From assembly GCA_951813605.1 (NCBI GenBank), contig OX638379.1:2704062-2768061 (forward strand): a stretch of DNA of 64,000 nucleotides, written 5' to 3'. The DNA comes from an uncultured Bryobacterales bacterium (GTDB lineage Bacteria; Acidobacteriota; Terriglobia; Bryobacterales; UBA6623). Positions 37,335 to 45,884 of the stretch are shown one piece after another (position 1 is the stretch's first letter; every line of letters begins with the position of its first letter). The notes beneath the pieces are model-generated. The model saw nothing but the letters and a program-made list of their open reading frames with translations. It was not told the DNA's origin and did not search any database. The position numbers and the translations under genes were made by a program.

Positions 37335-38195
37335 TCACGGCTGGGAATGCCCCGGCCAGCCTAATCCTTTTCCAGGGGCAGCCCTCCTACGCTGGGCGGA
37401 TTCCGACCGTCCATGCCTTCCCCCTGAGAGCGTCCCCGCAATTTCGAGTTGAAGCAGGCGATTGTCGATCACGCGAGAGGGCAGCGAGCTGGAGCCGCTT
37501 CATCTACTTTCGGCACGACACGGCAAGCTTGTCCTGTGGCTGGCTCGTCGGCATCCGACGAAAAGCTGCGGCTCCTGCAGCTCTGCAGGCTCGCCGGCCA
37601 TGACAAGCGGTTAAGTACTCTCATTCCTATTCGTGGCTTTCGTCGGAAAACCAGCCAAGAACCGCAGTTCGAGACACAAGCACGTGGATTGTACCCGCCA
37701 AGAAGAGGTCGACCAGTCGCGTTGGCAACTGAAGCCGGAATGATTCCTGAAGAGCCCCTGCGCAGAATCAGTAGGGGTGAGGACCGGGGCTTACTTCCTG
37801 AGGCAGAGGGATTTCAGCCGAGTATTGAGGGCTTCGGCCGAGTCGGGCGAGGAGTTCCGGTCTGGGGAAAGGAGGAGGCAACTGGTGCAGTTACGCACGA
37901 TTCTGTACCGGGTACACAAGCCGCCGGAGTTCTCGTGTACGGGACGATCCGGCTTGTGGAGCGCGAGGATGGAGAGGCCGACCTGCAGGTGTGTGGGGAC
38001 TCGGACTTTTCCGGCGGCCAATTCTCAAGTACCTCCGGCGGCATTTGGGTAGGTTATTTCACTTTGGCACGCTCCAGCAGCAAGAGAACCGGGCGCATGG
38101 TCGCCTGACATCGGCTGTAAGCAAGGGACTTACGATATTGCCCACGGAGCAGCTGTTCTCGGCCTCAATTGATCGCCAACCTATTTCGGCACAAG
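37335..38195. other. Intergenic region, possible retroelement-like remnant
   Basis: No normal gene was recognised. A 219-codon plus frame (37449-38108) is open but has Arg/Gly-rich composition and no usable ribosome-binding site. Its last 45 residues include 'LQVCGDSDFSGGQFSSTSGG' and then 'FTLARSSSKRTG', which is loosely like the RNase H region of Ty1/copia-type retroelements (pattern DxD[WF]xG...STSG). This is weak and could be chance. Confidence 0.25.
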
Positions 38196-38229
38196 CTAAT
38201 TTGAGCAATGTGGCCGTATTCGGTCAAGA

Positions 38230-38733
38230 TCAACCGACGAAATAACAGGTAGAGGTCGTTCCGCGGGCCAGCGGTCGGGCCCGCTTTTCGGGTTGCAGCG
38301 CGCCTGCCTCGGGCTACGACCGGCGCAAGCGGCGGCAGCACCAGTTCGTACCGATGCTGGGGTTGCCGCCGTGTTGCCTTTACGAGATGTGGCCGGTGGG
38401 CTATCCGCACCGCGGGAAGGTGAAGGTGGATGGAGTGCCCTGGCGGTCGCGGGGCACCGCCAGCCGGCCGCTCCCGTGCTTGGTGTGCACCGTCTTGCGA
38501 TTTTGGCCGTTGCCCCTGTTGCCGCCCGGGCTGCTGGCCAGATGAAAATCGATTTCGGCTCGCAAGACCCGTTCGAGGACCCTGCGCCGCAATGCGCAGA
38601 ACAGGTCTTGATCCAAGAAGGCTTCCGCCGGGTCCCGGCCATCCGGGAAGGCGTAAGTCGCCTCCTCGGACAGCTCCGGGCGGGCTGCGCCGGCTTGCGC
38701 CACGTTGGGGATAGGGTTCAGCTTGCGCTTCAC
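38230..38733 (-). pseudogene. IS256-type transposase fragment, frameshifted
   Basis: The frame 38733-38401 encodes about 110 residues that match the N-terminal part of IS256/mutator transposases: 'FCALRRRVLERVLRAEIDFH', then 'GGNRGNGQNRKTVHTKHG', and 'LAVPRDRQG'. The DDE catalytic region is missing. After the PRDR motif the frame ends. A different frame down to about 38230 ('LVKATRRQPQH', 'VVARG') resembles what should follow, which indicates a frameshift and then truncation. It cannot be an active transposase. Confidence 0.65.
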
Positions 38734-38787
38734 AGCATGTCTTCCTCACTGTTGGGGAAACCACCCGAGGCCACCCCCTGTAGAATT

Positions 38788-38812
38788 CTCTATACACGCA
38801 ACTTCTGACACG
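38788..38812. repeat. Possible terminal end of the IS256-type element
   Basis: An AT-richer stretch 55-80 bases upstream of the transposase fragment start, containing GAATTCTCTATACACGCAAC, resembles the terminal regions of IS256-group elements in composition and position. The matching opposite end was not found, consistent with a truncated copy. Confidence 0.25.
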
Positions 38813-39246
38813 CCCGGCACGGGGGGGGTCGGGTCGGCACGCCGCGGACCCTGCAAGGAGAGGGCCGGGACCTGTCTGGCGGCATCGCTTGCACAATTTT
38901 TTCGTCCTTGGAGGCCACCCTACCCGGCATGCTGGGCGCGCTTTCGGGCATCTTGGCGCCTGCCGGGCAGAATCGCACGGAAACGGGCGCGGAGCTAGCT
39001 TGAGCAGTTGGAGGAGCCCTCAGCGTCGCCAATTTGTCGGGCCGACCACGAGCCGACTAATGCCACTGGCTGCTACGGGCCCCGGACCAAGGTGACCGCG
39101 GCCTAGCGCTGGAGCAGTCCACGCTGCCCCGCCCAAGCGTAATAGAATGAAGACAAGGATCGTCATAGCCCGCGCTTCCTGATCGTCGGTTTCGCTACGA
39201 GTCTTTGCTGGCTCTCCATTCCGGCGTGCGGCCGGTGATCCGTTCC
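38813..39246. other. Intergenic region upstream of rimO
   Basis: No gene was recognised. The sequence just before rimO (about 39135-39150) contains TAATAGAAT, which might serve as a -10 element, but no matching -35 box was identified. Confidence 0.35.
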
Positions 39247-40629
39247 ATGAAGATCGGCTTCATCAGCCTCGGATGCCCCAAGAACCTTGTCGATAGCGAG
39301 GTCATGATGGGCTTGCTCGAAGCTCGGGGACACGAGCTCACGAGGCATCCGGAGGAAGCCGAGGCCCTGGTCGTCAACACCTGCAGCTTCATCGAGCCGG
39401 CGCAGCAGGAGTCCGTCGACACGATCCTGCAAACCGCCGAGTACAAGAAGACGGGGCGGGCCCGCAGGCTTGTCGTGGCCGGCTGCCTAGTCGAGCGGTA
39501 CCGGAGCGAGCTGCAGGAGCAGATTCCCGAGATCGACGCTGTCTTAGGCACCAACGAGATCGAGTCGATCGTCGGCCACTGCGAGGGCTGGGACGCGCAG
39601 CCTGCGACAGGGACGGAGGGCGGGTACCTGTACCACGACCTGACGCCGCGCCGGCTGGCGACACCCCGCCACTTCGCATACATGAAGATCAACGAGGGCT
39701 GCGACCATCCGTGCTCGTTCTGCATCATCCCGCAGCTTCGAGGAAACTTCCGCAGCCGGCGGTTCGAATCGGTGGTGAGCGAGGCCGAGCGCCTGTTCGG
39801 CCTCGGCGTCCGCGAAATCAACCTGATTGGCCAGGACACCACAGCTTTCGGCGAGGACCTCGGCATCAAGGACGGGCTGCCGACACTACTGGACCGGCTC
39901 GCCAGGCTCGAAAACGCAGGCTGGATTCGCGTCCTATACGCGTATCCCAACCGGGTCAGCACCAAGTTGCTCGAGACGATCGCACGCCACACGGCTCTCT
40001 GCCCCTATCTGGACATTCCGCTGCAGCACGCCAGCGCCAGCGTCCTGCGACGCATGCGGCGGGGGGCGAGCGGGGACATCTTCCTCAAGATGATCGAGCG
40101 TATCCGCAGCATCGTGCCGGGCGTGGCGATCCGCACCAGCTTCATCGTCGGTTTCCCCGGCGAAACCGACGCCGATTTCGACACACTTTGCCAATTTATC
40201 GAAGCCGCGAGATTCGACCACGCTGGCTGCTTCCGCTACTCAGACGACGAGAACAGCGCCAGCTATGCCTTGGACAGAAAAGTGGACAAACGCACGATCT
40301 ACAACCGCCAGCGCCGTCTGATGGCCGTGCAGCGCAGGATTTCACGCCAGGGCAAGCAAGCGCTTGTCGGCCAGCGCCTGCCGTTGCTGGTGGGGGGCCG
40401 GTCGGCGGAAACAGACCTCCTCTGGGAGGGCCGCTTGCAGACGCAGGCGGAGGAGATCGACGGCAAGACATTCATTACGCGATTTCCCGATGGCACCGCA
40501 CCGAGGACGGGGGATCTAGGCATGGTGAGGATCAGGCGCGCAACCGACTACGACGTTTTCGGAGAAGTCGAGCGCATCACGCGGCCCGCCGCGGTTACGG
40601 CAGCGGAAGCATTCCCGGTGTTGCAATAG
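39247..40629 (+). CDS. rimO: Ribosomal protein uS12 methylthiotransferase
   Basis: A 460-residue radical-SAM methylthiotransferase that adds a methylthio group to the conserved Asp of ribosomal protein S12. The ATG at 39247 opens the UPF0004 domain ('KIGFISLGCPKNLVDSEVMM'), with cluster cysteines at C10 and C46 ('VVNTCSFI') and another in 'LVVAGCLVERY'. The radical-SAM motif C152-DHP-C156-SF-C159 lies in 'INEGCDHPCSFCIIP', and 'GQDTTAFGEDLG' is typical of RimO rather than MiaB. The C-terminal TRAM domain has 'LPLLVGGRSAETDLLWEGRL'. It is the first gene of a plus-strand run with yacG and pgpA. Confidence 0.95.
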   Translation: MKIGFISLGCPKNLVDSEVMMGLLEARGHELTRHPEEAEALVVNTCSFIEPAQQESVDTILQTAEYKKTGRARRLVVAGCLVERYRSELQEQIPEIDAVLGTNEIESIVGHCEGWDAQPATGTEGGYLYHDLTPRRLATPRHFAYMKINEGCDHPCSFCIIPQLRGNFRSRRFESVVSEAERLFGLGVREINLIGQDTTAFGEDLGIKDGLPTLLDRLARLENAGWIRVLYAYPNRVSTKLLETIARHTALCPYLDIPLQHASASVLRRMRRGASGDIFLKMIERIRSIVPGVAIRTSFIVGFPGETDADFDTLCQFIEAARFDHAGCFRYSDDENSASYALDRKVDKRTIYNRQRRLMAVQRRISRQGKQALVGQRLPLLVGGRSAETDLLWEGRLQTQAEEIDGKTFITRFPDGTAPRTGDLGMVRIRRATDYDVFGEVERITRPAAVTAAEAFPVLQ

Positions 40630-40654
40630 ATCCCACGGAAACCGGAGGTAGCAA

Positions 40655-40861
40655 ATGACCGCGGCCCGCAGCAAGTGCCCCATCTGCGGCAAGTTGTCCG
40701 ACCCGCGAGCCTCGCGGCACCCATTCTGTTCGAAGCGCTGCCGCACCCAGGACCTCGCTAACTGGGCTTCCGGCACGTACGCGATCCCAGCCCCGGTGAG
40801 CGAGGCGGACGAGGACCTGGCGTCGCGGAGGGATCCCGACGAGAGCCTCTGGGATGGCTAG
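40655..40861 (+). CDS. yacG: DNA gyrase inhibitor YacG-type zinc protein
   Basis: A 68-residue zinc-finger protein. Zinc ligands are visible in 'KCPICGKLS' (C-x2-C) and 'PFCSKRCRTQDLANWASGTY' (C-x3-C), followed by the signature D-L-x-x-W and Y-x-I-P ('YAIPAP'). YacG binds GyrB and inhibits gyrase in E. coli. The acidic tail is typical. It begins 25 bases after rimO and its end overlaps pgpA by 8 bases. Confidence 0.92.
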   Translation: MTAARSKCPICGKLSDPRASRHPFCSKRCRTQDLANWASGTYAIPAPVSEADEDLASRRDPDESLWDG

Positions 40862-41321
40862 GCAGCGCCTCGCCGTGGCGCTAGCCACCTGGTTCTACTG
40901 CGGATATGCGCCCTTGGCGCCAGGCACGGCCGGCTCGCTTTGCGCCTGGGCGATCGCCTGGTTCCTCGTGCATCGCCACGGCGTCCCCGCATGGGCGCTG
41001 GCAGTCGCGGCGGTCGCGTTAACGCCGCTAGCGATATGGTCGTCAGATGCCGCGGCGTCTGCGTTCGGCGAGAGGGATCCTTCCCGTGTCGTGATCGACG
41101 AAGTAGTCGGCCAGTGGATCGCGCTAGCTGCCGCCGCGGACACCTCGTGGCCGCAATGGATTGCAGCCTTTGCCCTGTTCCGCGCGTTCGACATTGCCAA
41201 GCCCTTCGGCATCCGCCGGCTGGAAGGGCTTCCGGGCGGTCTGGGCGTCGTGGCGGACGATGTGGCCGCAGGGGCCTGCGCTATGATTGGGGTGGCGCTG
41301 ATCGGTTGGATCGGCGTGTGA
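40854..41321 (+). CDS. pgpA: Phosphatidylglycerophosphatase A
   Basis: A 155-residue membrane enzyme that dephosphorylates phosphatidylglycerophosphate in phospholipid synthesis. Conserved parts are 'YCGYAPLAPGTAGSL' at the N-terminus, 'DPSRVVIDEVVGQWIAL' (catalytic acidic residues) and 'FRAFDIAKPFGIRRLEGLPG' with 'GVVADDVAAG'. About four hydrophobic segments are present. The start overlaps the end of yacG, so the two are translationally coupled. Confidence 0.94.
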   Translation: MARQRLAVALATWFYCGYAPLAPGTAGSLCAWAIAWFLVHRHGVPAWALAVAAVALTPLAIWSSDAAASAFGERDPSRVVIDEVVGQWIALAAAADTSWPQWIAAFALFRAFDIAKPFGIRRLEGLPGGLGVVADDVAAGACAMIGVALIGWIGV

Positions 41322-41348
41322 GGCGGAATAGCGTCCGCAGCGCCCCGA

Positions 41349-42362
41349 ATGGCCGGCAACCGCAGTTCCCAGATTCAAATCGACTCGGTCTTGCCACCTG
41401 CGGCGATCCCCGGCGGCTATTTGGAGGTTCGCGGCAACGGAATCGCGGGAGACACCTGCGAACAGCCGAAGGTCTCGGTGGGAGGAGCGCCCGGCCGGCT
41501 GATCTTCAGTTCGCCGACTAGGCTGGTCGTCAACGTTCCGGAAAAAGCGTCCAACAACGAGATTCGCATTCATTCCGGCGGGATGGACAGCCCGCCCATG
41601 CCGTTTGCGCTCGGCCGTCTCCTGGTTAGCGACCTTCATCCTGTAGCCAATCCGGCAGTGGACCGGTTCGGCGACGTCCTGACAACCCAAAGCGGCCCGC
41701 GCGGCAAGAAGACCCCTATCTCGGTCTTCAAGATCGCCGGCGACGGCTCGTCGGTGACCGCGTTCCTGAAGGGAATCGTCAATCCGACCGGACTGCTATT
41801 CCGGCCTGACGGCACCCTGCTCGTCTCGAGCCGTCATGACGGCACAATCTACGAGGTCTCGGCCAGCGGCGAGATGGAAGTTTTCGCCCAGGGAATGGGC
41901 ATCGCGACCGGGTTAGCGATCGACGGCAAGGAGAACATCTATGTTGGTGACCGCACTGGAACCGTGTTCAAGATCAGCCCCGATCGCAAGATATTCGTTT
42001 TCGCAACGCTCGAGCCATCCGTAGCGGCGTATCACATGGCGTCGAGCCCGGACGGGGAGTTGTTCGTGACAGCGCCGTCTACATCCAGCTTCGATTCCAT
42101 TTTTCGCATAGATCCGGAAGGCGTCGTGAAGATCTGGCGGCGCGGCTTCGGCAGGCCCCAGGGAATTGCCTTTGATGCCGTCGGCCGCCTGTACCTTTGC
42201 GCGTCCTACCGCGGGCAGCGCGGGGTGTTTCGACTGACAGGGCCCGACGAGATCGAGCAGGTGGTGGCCGGGCAAGGCATCGTGGGCCTGGCCTTCGGCC
42301 CGGACGGCGAGATGGTGATCGCGACGGGCAGCAGCGTGTATCGCATTCCGAAGTTGGACTGA
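41349..42362 (+). CDS. TIG-domain and NHL/SMP-30-type beta-propeller protein
   Basis: A 337-residue protein. The N-terminal 85 residues form an IPT/TIG-like immunoglobulin fold ('QIQIDSVLPPAAIPGGYLEV', 'TRLVVNVPEKASNNEIRI'). The rest is a six-bladed-type propeller with repeated blades such as 'GIVNPTGLLFRPDGTLLVSS', 'GIATGLAIDGKENIYVGDR' and 'GFGRPQGIAFDAVGRLYLCA'. No signal peptide is visible, which is unusual for proteins of this build and suggests a cytoplasmic location or a missed upstream start. It sits between pgpA (27 bases) and cinA (54 bases) on the same strand. The ligand or reaction is unknown. Confidence 0.8.
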   Translation: MAGNRSSQIQIDSVLPPAAIPGGYLEVRGNGIAGDTCEQPKVSVGGAPGRLIFSSPTRLVVNVPEKASNNEIRIHSGGMDSPPMPFALGRLLVSDLHPVANPAVDRFGDVLTTQSGPRGKKTPISVFKIAGDGSSVTAFLKGIVNPTGLLFRPDGTLLVSSRHDGTIYEVSASGEMEVFAQGMGIATGLAIDGKENIYVGDRTGTVFKISPDRKIFVFATLEPSVAAYHMASSPDGELFVTAPSTSSFDSIFRIDPEGVVKIWRRGFGRPQGIAFDAVGRLYLCASYRGQRGVFRLTGPDEIEQVVAGQGIVGLAFGPDGEMVIATGSSVYRIPKLD

Positions 42363-42416
42363 TCCGCCGGCCGGACCCGCCGATAAACGCCACGACATCC
42401 GGGCCCCGCTCAATCA

Positions 42417-43673
42417 ATGCAGGCTGAAATCATAGCCGTCGGCTCGGAACTGCTCACCCCGACCAGGGTCGACACCAATTCCCTTTTCCTAACGCGCAAG
42501 CTCGGCGAGCGCGGGATCCTGCTGGCGCGCAAGTCCGTAGTGGGCGACGACCGGCAAATCCTGACGAATGAAATCCGACGCGCCCGCGAGGCGTCGGACG
42601 TGGTCATTCTTACCGGAGGGCTCGGCCCTACCCTGGACGACCTGACCCGTGACGCCGCGTCGGACGCGACCGGACGCCCCCTCGTGCGCCACGAATGGAT
42701 CGTTCGGGATATCGAAGAGCGGTTCCGCCGCTTCAACCGGCCGATGGCGAAGGTCAACGAGCGCCAGGCTTACGTACTGGAAGGGGCCGAGATCCTGTAC
42801 AACCCGCGCGGGACCGCACCGGGCCAGTGGCTGGAGGACGAGCAGGGGATATTGATCCTGCTTCCCGGGCCACCGCGGGAACTCAAGCCACTGTTTGCGG
42901 AAACATGCATGCGGATGCTGGACCGGCATGTCTCGCAGCAACGGTTCTTCACCCAGTGCCTTCGCGTGGCCGGCATCGGCGAGTCCGACGTCGAGCAGCG
43001 CATCGGCAAGATTTACTCGGGTGATCCGAGCGTCACAACCACCATTCTGTCCGCCCCCGGAGACATCCAAATCCACTTGCGCGCCGGGGCCCCGACGGAG
43101 GAAGCGGCCCGCGCCATCGCAGAGGCACTAGGCGCGAAGATCCGAGCGGAGCTGGGGCGTGCCGTATATTCCCTCAACGGCGCCCCGCTGGACGAGACAG
43201 TGGCTGGGCTGTTGCGTGGGCGCGGCATCAAAGTGGGCGTCGCCGAAAGCTGCACGGGAGGCCTGCTGGCGGCCAAGCTGACCGCCGTCCCGGGCTCTTC
43301 GGAATATTTCGCCGGAGGGTTTGTCAGCTACAGCATCGCCGCAAAAAGGCACTGGCTCGGCGTGGACGAAGCGGTCCTGGACACCCGGGGGGCAGTCAGC
43401 ACCGAGGCTGCCGAAGCGATGGCGATCAAAGCCAGGGAGCGGACCGTCGAAGCGCTGGGAGAGCCCGCGATCGGCGTCTCCGTGACCGGCTACGCCGGGC
43501 CTGGCGGCGGGACAGAGCAAGACCCGGTCGGAACGGTTTTCTTCGGGATCGCGGACGAAGAAGGCTCGGCCATCCGGCGCCGCCAGCTGGGCCTAGGGCG
43601 TAACCGCGTGCGCGCTCTGGCAGTACAAATCGCGTTGGAACTGCTCCGCCGGCGGATTCTGGGAATTTCCTGA
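42417..43673 (+). CDS. cinA: CinA-family protein (nicotinamide-nucleotide amidase / MoaB-like)
   Basis: A 418-residue CinA. The N-terminal MoaB/MogA-like domain has 'AEIIAVGSELLTPTRVDTNS', 'VVILTGGLGPTLDDLTRDA' and 'ILLPGPPRELKPLF'. The C-terminal CinA domain has 'VGVAESCTGGLLAAKLTAVP' with the nucleophile Ser, 'EYFAGGFVSYSI' and 'GVSVTGYAGPGGG'. The C-terminal domain hydrolyses nicotinamide mononucleotide to nicotinic acid mononucleotide, and the N-terminal domain acts as an ADP-ribose pyrophosphatase in some homologues. The length is standard. The pgpA-cinA association seen here is common in bacteria. Confidence 0.94.
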   Translation: MQAEIIAVGSELLTPTRVDTNSLFLTRKLGERGILLARKSVVGDDRQILTNEIRRAREASDVVILTGGLGPTLDDLTRDAASDATGRPLVRHEWIVRDIEERFRRFNRPMAKVNERQAYVLEGAEILYNPRGTAPGQWLEDEQGILILLPGPPRELKPLFAETCMRMLDRHVSQQRFFTQCLRVAGIGESDVEQRIGKIYSGDPSVTTTILSAPGDIQIHLRAGAPTEEAARAIAEALGAKIRAELGRAVYSLNGAPLDETVAGLLRGRGIKVGVAESCTGGLLAAKLTAVPGSSEYFAGGFVSYSIAAKRHWLGVDEAVLDTRGAVSTEAAEAMAIKARERTVEALGEPAIGVSVTGYAGPGGGTEQDPVGTVFFGIADEEGSAIRRRQLGLGRNRVRALAVQIALELLRRRILGIS

Positions 43674-44034
43674 ACGCCCCGGGGCTGCAGGGTGTCTCCG
43701 CTGCCCGGCACTCTCCGGCGTCGATGGCGACGGCTGTTCGAGCGCTTGCATTACCGGCCTGGCCCGTAGCTGCCTGGCGTCCGTTTACTCTCATTCTTGG
43801 ACTGGAATGCGCGGCTTCGGATTCGCGCGACCTGCCGATGCTAGGTGAACGCAGTGCCAGACGCTGTTGATCATGGCAGCCCGCACGTTGCCGGTTAGGT
43901 TGTGGGTCTGTTAGGCGCCAGCCAGCCGTGGAGCTCTTGGTGGACTCTCTTGTCCTAGCTCTTCGTCCGTTCCGCAGAGAAGATCCCAAGGTTCGTTACA
44001 GCGTCGAGTCGACTCCGCGGACGTTCGCAACTGA
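43674..44034. other. Intergenic region between convergent genes
   Basis: A 361-base gap between cinA and the convergent membrane-protein gene. No recognisable domain was seen, although the last plus-strand stretch before 44034 reads 'VELLVDSLVLALRPF', which is coding-like but unidentified. No strong terminator hairpin was seen. Confidence 0.35.
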
Positions 44035-44562
44035 CTAGGGACTGCTATATTTCGCGCTAGCCAGGTGCCGCGCGGGCGCATAGCAACGGCGCAGGGCTTC
44101 CCGCATTCGTTCCGTCCGATCGCCGTCGCAGCAGCGCTTGGGGATCACATATTGCTCAGCGTCCGACGGACGGACAAGGAAGCTTCGCGGCGTCTCGCGG
44201 ACCTCCACCAAATCCCCCCACTCGACCCACTCGCTTCGGCGGCCCGCACCCTGGATCTCGATGCCGCTGCCGCAAACGTGATAACGGATGCTCCTAGGCT
44301 TGCTTCCCGCTTTGCGGTAGTCGAGACGGAGGAGCCACACAACCGCGAGATGGACACCCAGCACAAGCACCAAAGCGGCTGCCAGAGCCCAATCATAAAA
44401 GCCATCGCCCCTCCACGCGCCGAGCGCCAGAATGGCGAAGCACACGCCGAACACGAGGGCTCGCCTGCGCGACGGCCAGAGGGCAGCGATCACCGAGTCG
44501 CTGTAGCGCACCTCCGCATCGATGTCGAAGCTGGCGTGGCCGGACCCGAACGCGGAAGCCAT
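44035..44562 (-). CDS. YcxB-like small membrane protein
   Basis: A 175-residue protein with an N-terminal strand ('FDIDAEVRYSDSVIAALWPS'), two membrane helices (about residues 34-50 and 56-78) and a C-terminal PH-like part ('SIRYHVCGSGIEIQGAG', 'EWVEWGDLVEVRETPRSFLV', 'YVIPKRCCDGDRTERMREAL'). This layout is that of YcxB-family proteins. The C-terminal 'IPKR' element is a conserved feature there. Function is unknown. It ends a minus-strand run and begins about 50 bases downstream of the OmpA-like gene. Confidence 0.75.
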   Translation of the reverse strand: MASAFGSGHASFDIDAEVRYSDSVIAALWPSRRRALVFGVCFAILALGAWRGDGFYDWALAAALVLVLGVHLAVVWLLRLDYRKAGSKPRSIRYHVCGSGIEIQGAGRRSEWVEWGDLVEVRETPRSFLVRPSDAEQYVIPKRCCDGDRTERMREALRRCYAPARHLASAKYSSP

Positions 44563-44611
44563 TCCCTCGGAATCTTATCGCAATTGGCCGCAGCCTAGCC
44601 GTGCGAGCCCG

Positions 44612-45397
44612 TTACGGCGAGGCGGTGACGACCTCGCTGCTGTATTCCACGACAGTGTCGACGATGCCGATCTCGACGCGGCGATTCTTGCGGCGCGCGG
44701 CCGCGGAAGTTCCCGGCACGCGCGCGCTCGATTGCCCGAAGCCCTTCGACTCGACTATGTCTCCGGGTATGCCCGCTTGTGCCAAGTACCGCCGCACCGA
44801 GCTGGCGCGGCGCTCCGACAGGCCTTGGTTGTAGGCCGCATTGCCTTGGTCGTCGGTGTGCCCGTACACATAGATCTTGTAGCCGTACGAGGCCAGCAAG
44901 ACGCCGGCGATCCGGCTGAGAATCTCGCGATTCTCCGGACGGAGGATAGCGCTGTCGAAGTCGAAGAGAAACGAGTCGTCACTCAACTGCACCACCATCC
45001 CCATCGGAGTGCGGTCCGTTTCGGCGATCATCCCCAGCGCGTCCCGCATGCGGTCCAGTTCCGCGATCCGCTGGCGCTTTAGCCGCTCGGCGATCCGGCC
45101 CTGCCTGTCGGCCTCCTCCCGCGCTTGACGGGCCTCCTCCCGCACCTTGTCGGTTTCCGACCGCGCCCAGTCGCGCTCGACCATTGCCTGCTGCAGCGCC
45201 CTGCCTGCGAGTTCCTCGCGCCCTACCGCGTCGCGGACTTTGGACAGCAGGCTGATCTCCGCCTGCTTGGACTCCGATAACGACCGGTCCAACGACTCGA
45301 CATGCCGCCAGAGCCGCCAGGTCGCGTAGCACACCACGATCAGCAGCGGCAGGCAAACGAATAGCGCAATACGTTCCGTTCGGCCATGCCTAGGCAT
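44612..45397 (-). CDS. OmpA-family peptidoglycan-binding protein with coiled coil
   Basis: A 261-residue protein with an N-terminal membrane anchor (about residues 10-26, 'ALFVCLPLLIVVCYATW'), a coiled coil from about 30 to 120 (many Glu/Arg/Ala) and a C-terminal OmpA domain. The OmpA domain has 'LSDDSFLFDFDSAILRPENR', 'YVYGHTDDQGNAAYNQGLSE' and 'RRKNRRVEIGI'. The Asp and Arg that bind diaminopimelate are in the expected places. It probably links the envelope to peptidoglycan. It follows the small zinc-knuckle gene by 51 bases. Confidence 0.88.
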   Translation of the reverse strand: MPRHGRTERIALFVCLPLLIVVCYATWRLWRHVESLDRSLSESKQAEISLLSKVRDAVGREELAGRALQQAMVERDWARSETDKVREEARQAREEADRQGRIAERLKRQRIAELDRMRDALGMIAETDRTPMGMVVQLSDDSFLFDFDSAILRPENREILSRIAGVLLASYGYKIYVYGHTDDQGNAAYNQGLSERRASSVRRYLAQAGIPGDIVESKGFGQSSARVPGTSAAARRKNRRVEIGIVDTVVEYSSEVVTASP

Positions 45398-45448
45398 CTA
45401 GCCTCCATTCTTGCACCCAAGCCGCGACGGCCGGATTTTGAGCCCGTT

Positions 45449-45739
45449 TTAGAAGCGGAAACGCCGAGGGTCCTGGTCGGGCACTTCCTTCCGAAACGTA
45501 TTCAGCAGCTGGCGGTGGAAGGTACAAAGCTTGCCGTCCGGCGCGGGATGGCCGCATTTGATGCAGACAGCAGTCTCGCCCTTGCTGCCCGGGCGGCGGA
45601 GGCGGTTTCCGTTGACGTTCCGCCTCCTGTTGCCGTTGGGTCCTCCTCCGTGCCGGCCGCGGGAGCGGCCATTCGGGGAGCCTCTGCGACGGGCACCCTT
45701 GGCGAACCTTCCATGCCGCCTAGTGGTATGGTCTCGCAT
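45449..45739 (-). CDS. Small basic protein with zinc-knuckle-like motif
   Basis: A 96-residue protein that I do not recognise. The ATG at 45739 is preferred to an upstream TTG. Residues 1-55 are extremely rich in Arg, Gly and Asn ('GSPNGRSRGRHGGGPNGNRR'), suggesting RNA or DNA binding. The C-terminal part holds C-x2-C-x9-C-x2-H ('VCIKCGHPAPDGKLCTFH'), a likely zinc site, and ends in 'FRKEVPDQDPRRFRF'. It lies between the OmpH-like and OmpA-like genes on the same strand. The composition is unlike its neighbours. Confidence 0.55.
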   Translation of the reverse strand: MRDHTTRRHGRFAKGARRRGSPNGRSRGRHGGGPNGNRRRNVNGNRLRRPGSKGETAVCIKCGHPAPDGKLCTFHRQLLNTFRKEVPDQDPRRFRF

Positions 45740-45884
45740 GATTCGTCGCAACAGCGCACGCTCCGCGAGGGCGCGCGCCGTGCTATCTTTTGCCTCTCCG
45801 GCGCGCCATCGGCGCGCCTAATCGACCCGCCCGATCGCAGTGCTTCGCGCGCAGGCCGCGCCGGGCGTTAGTGGCCTTGGCCGT

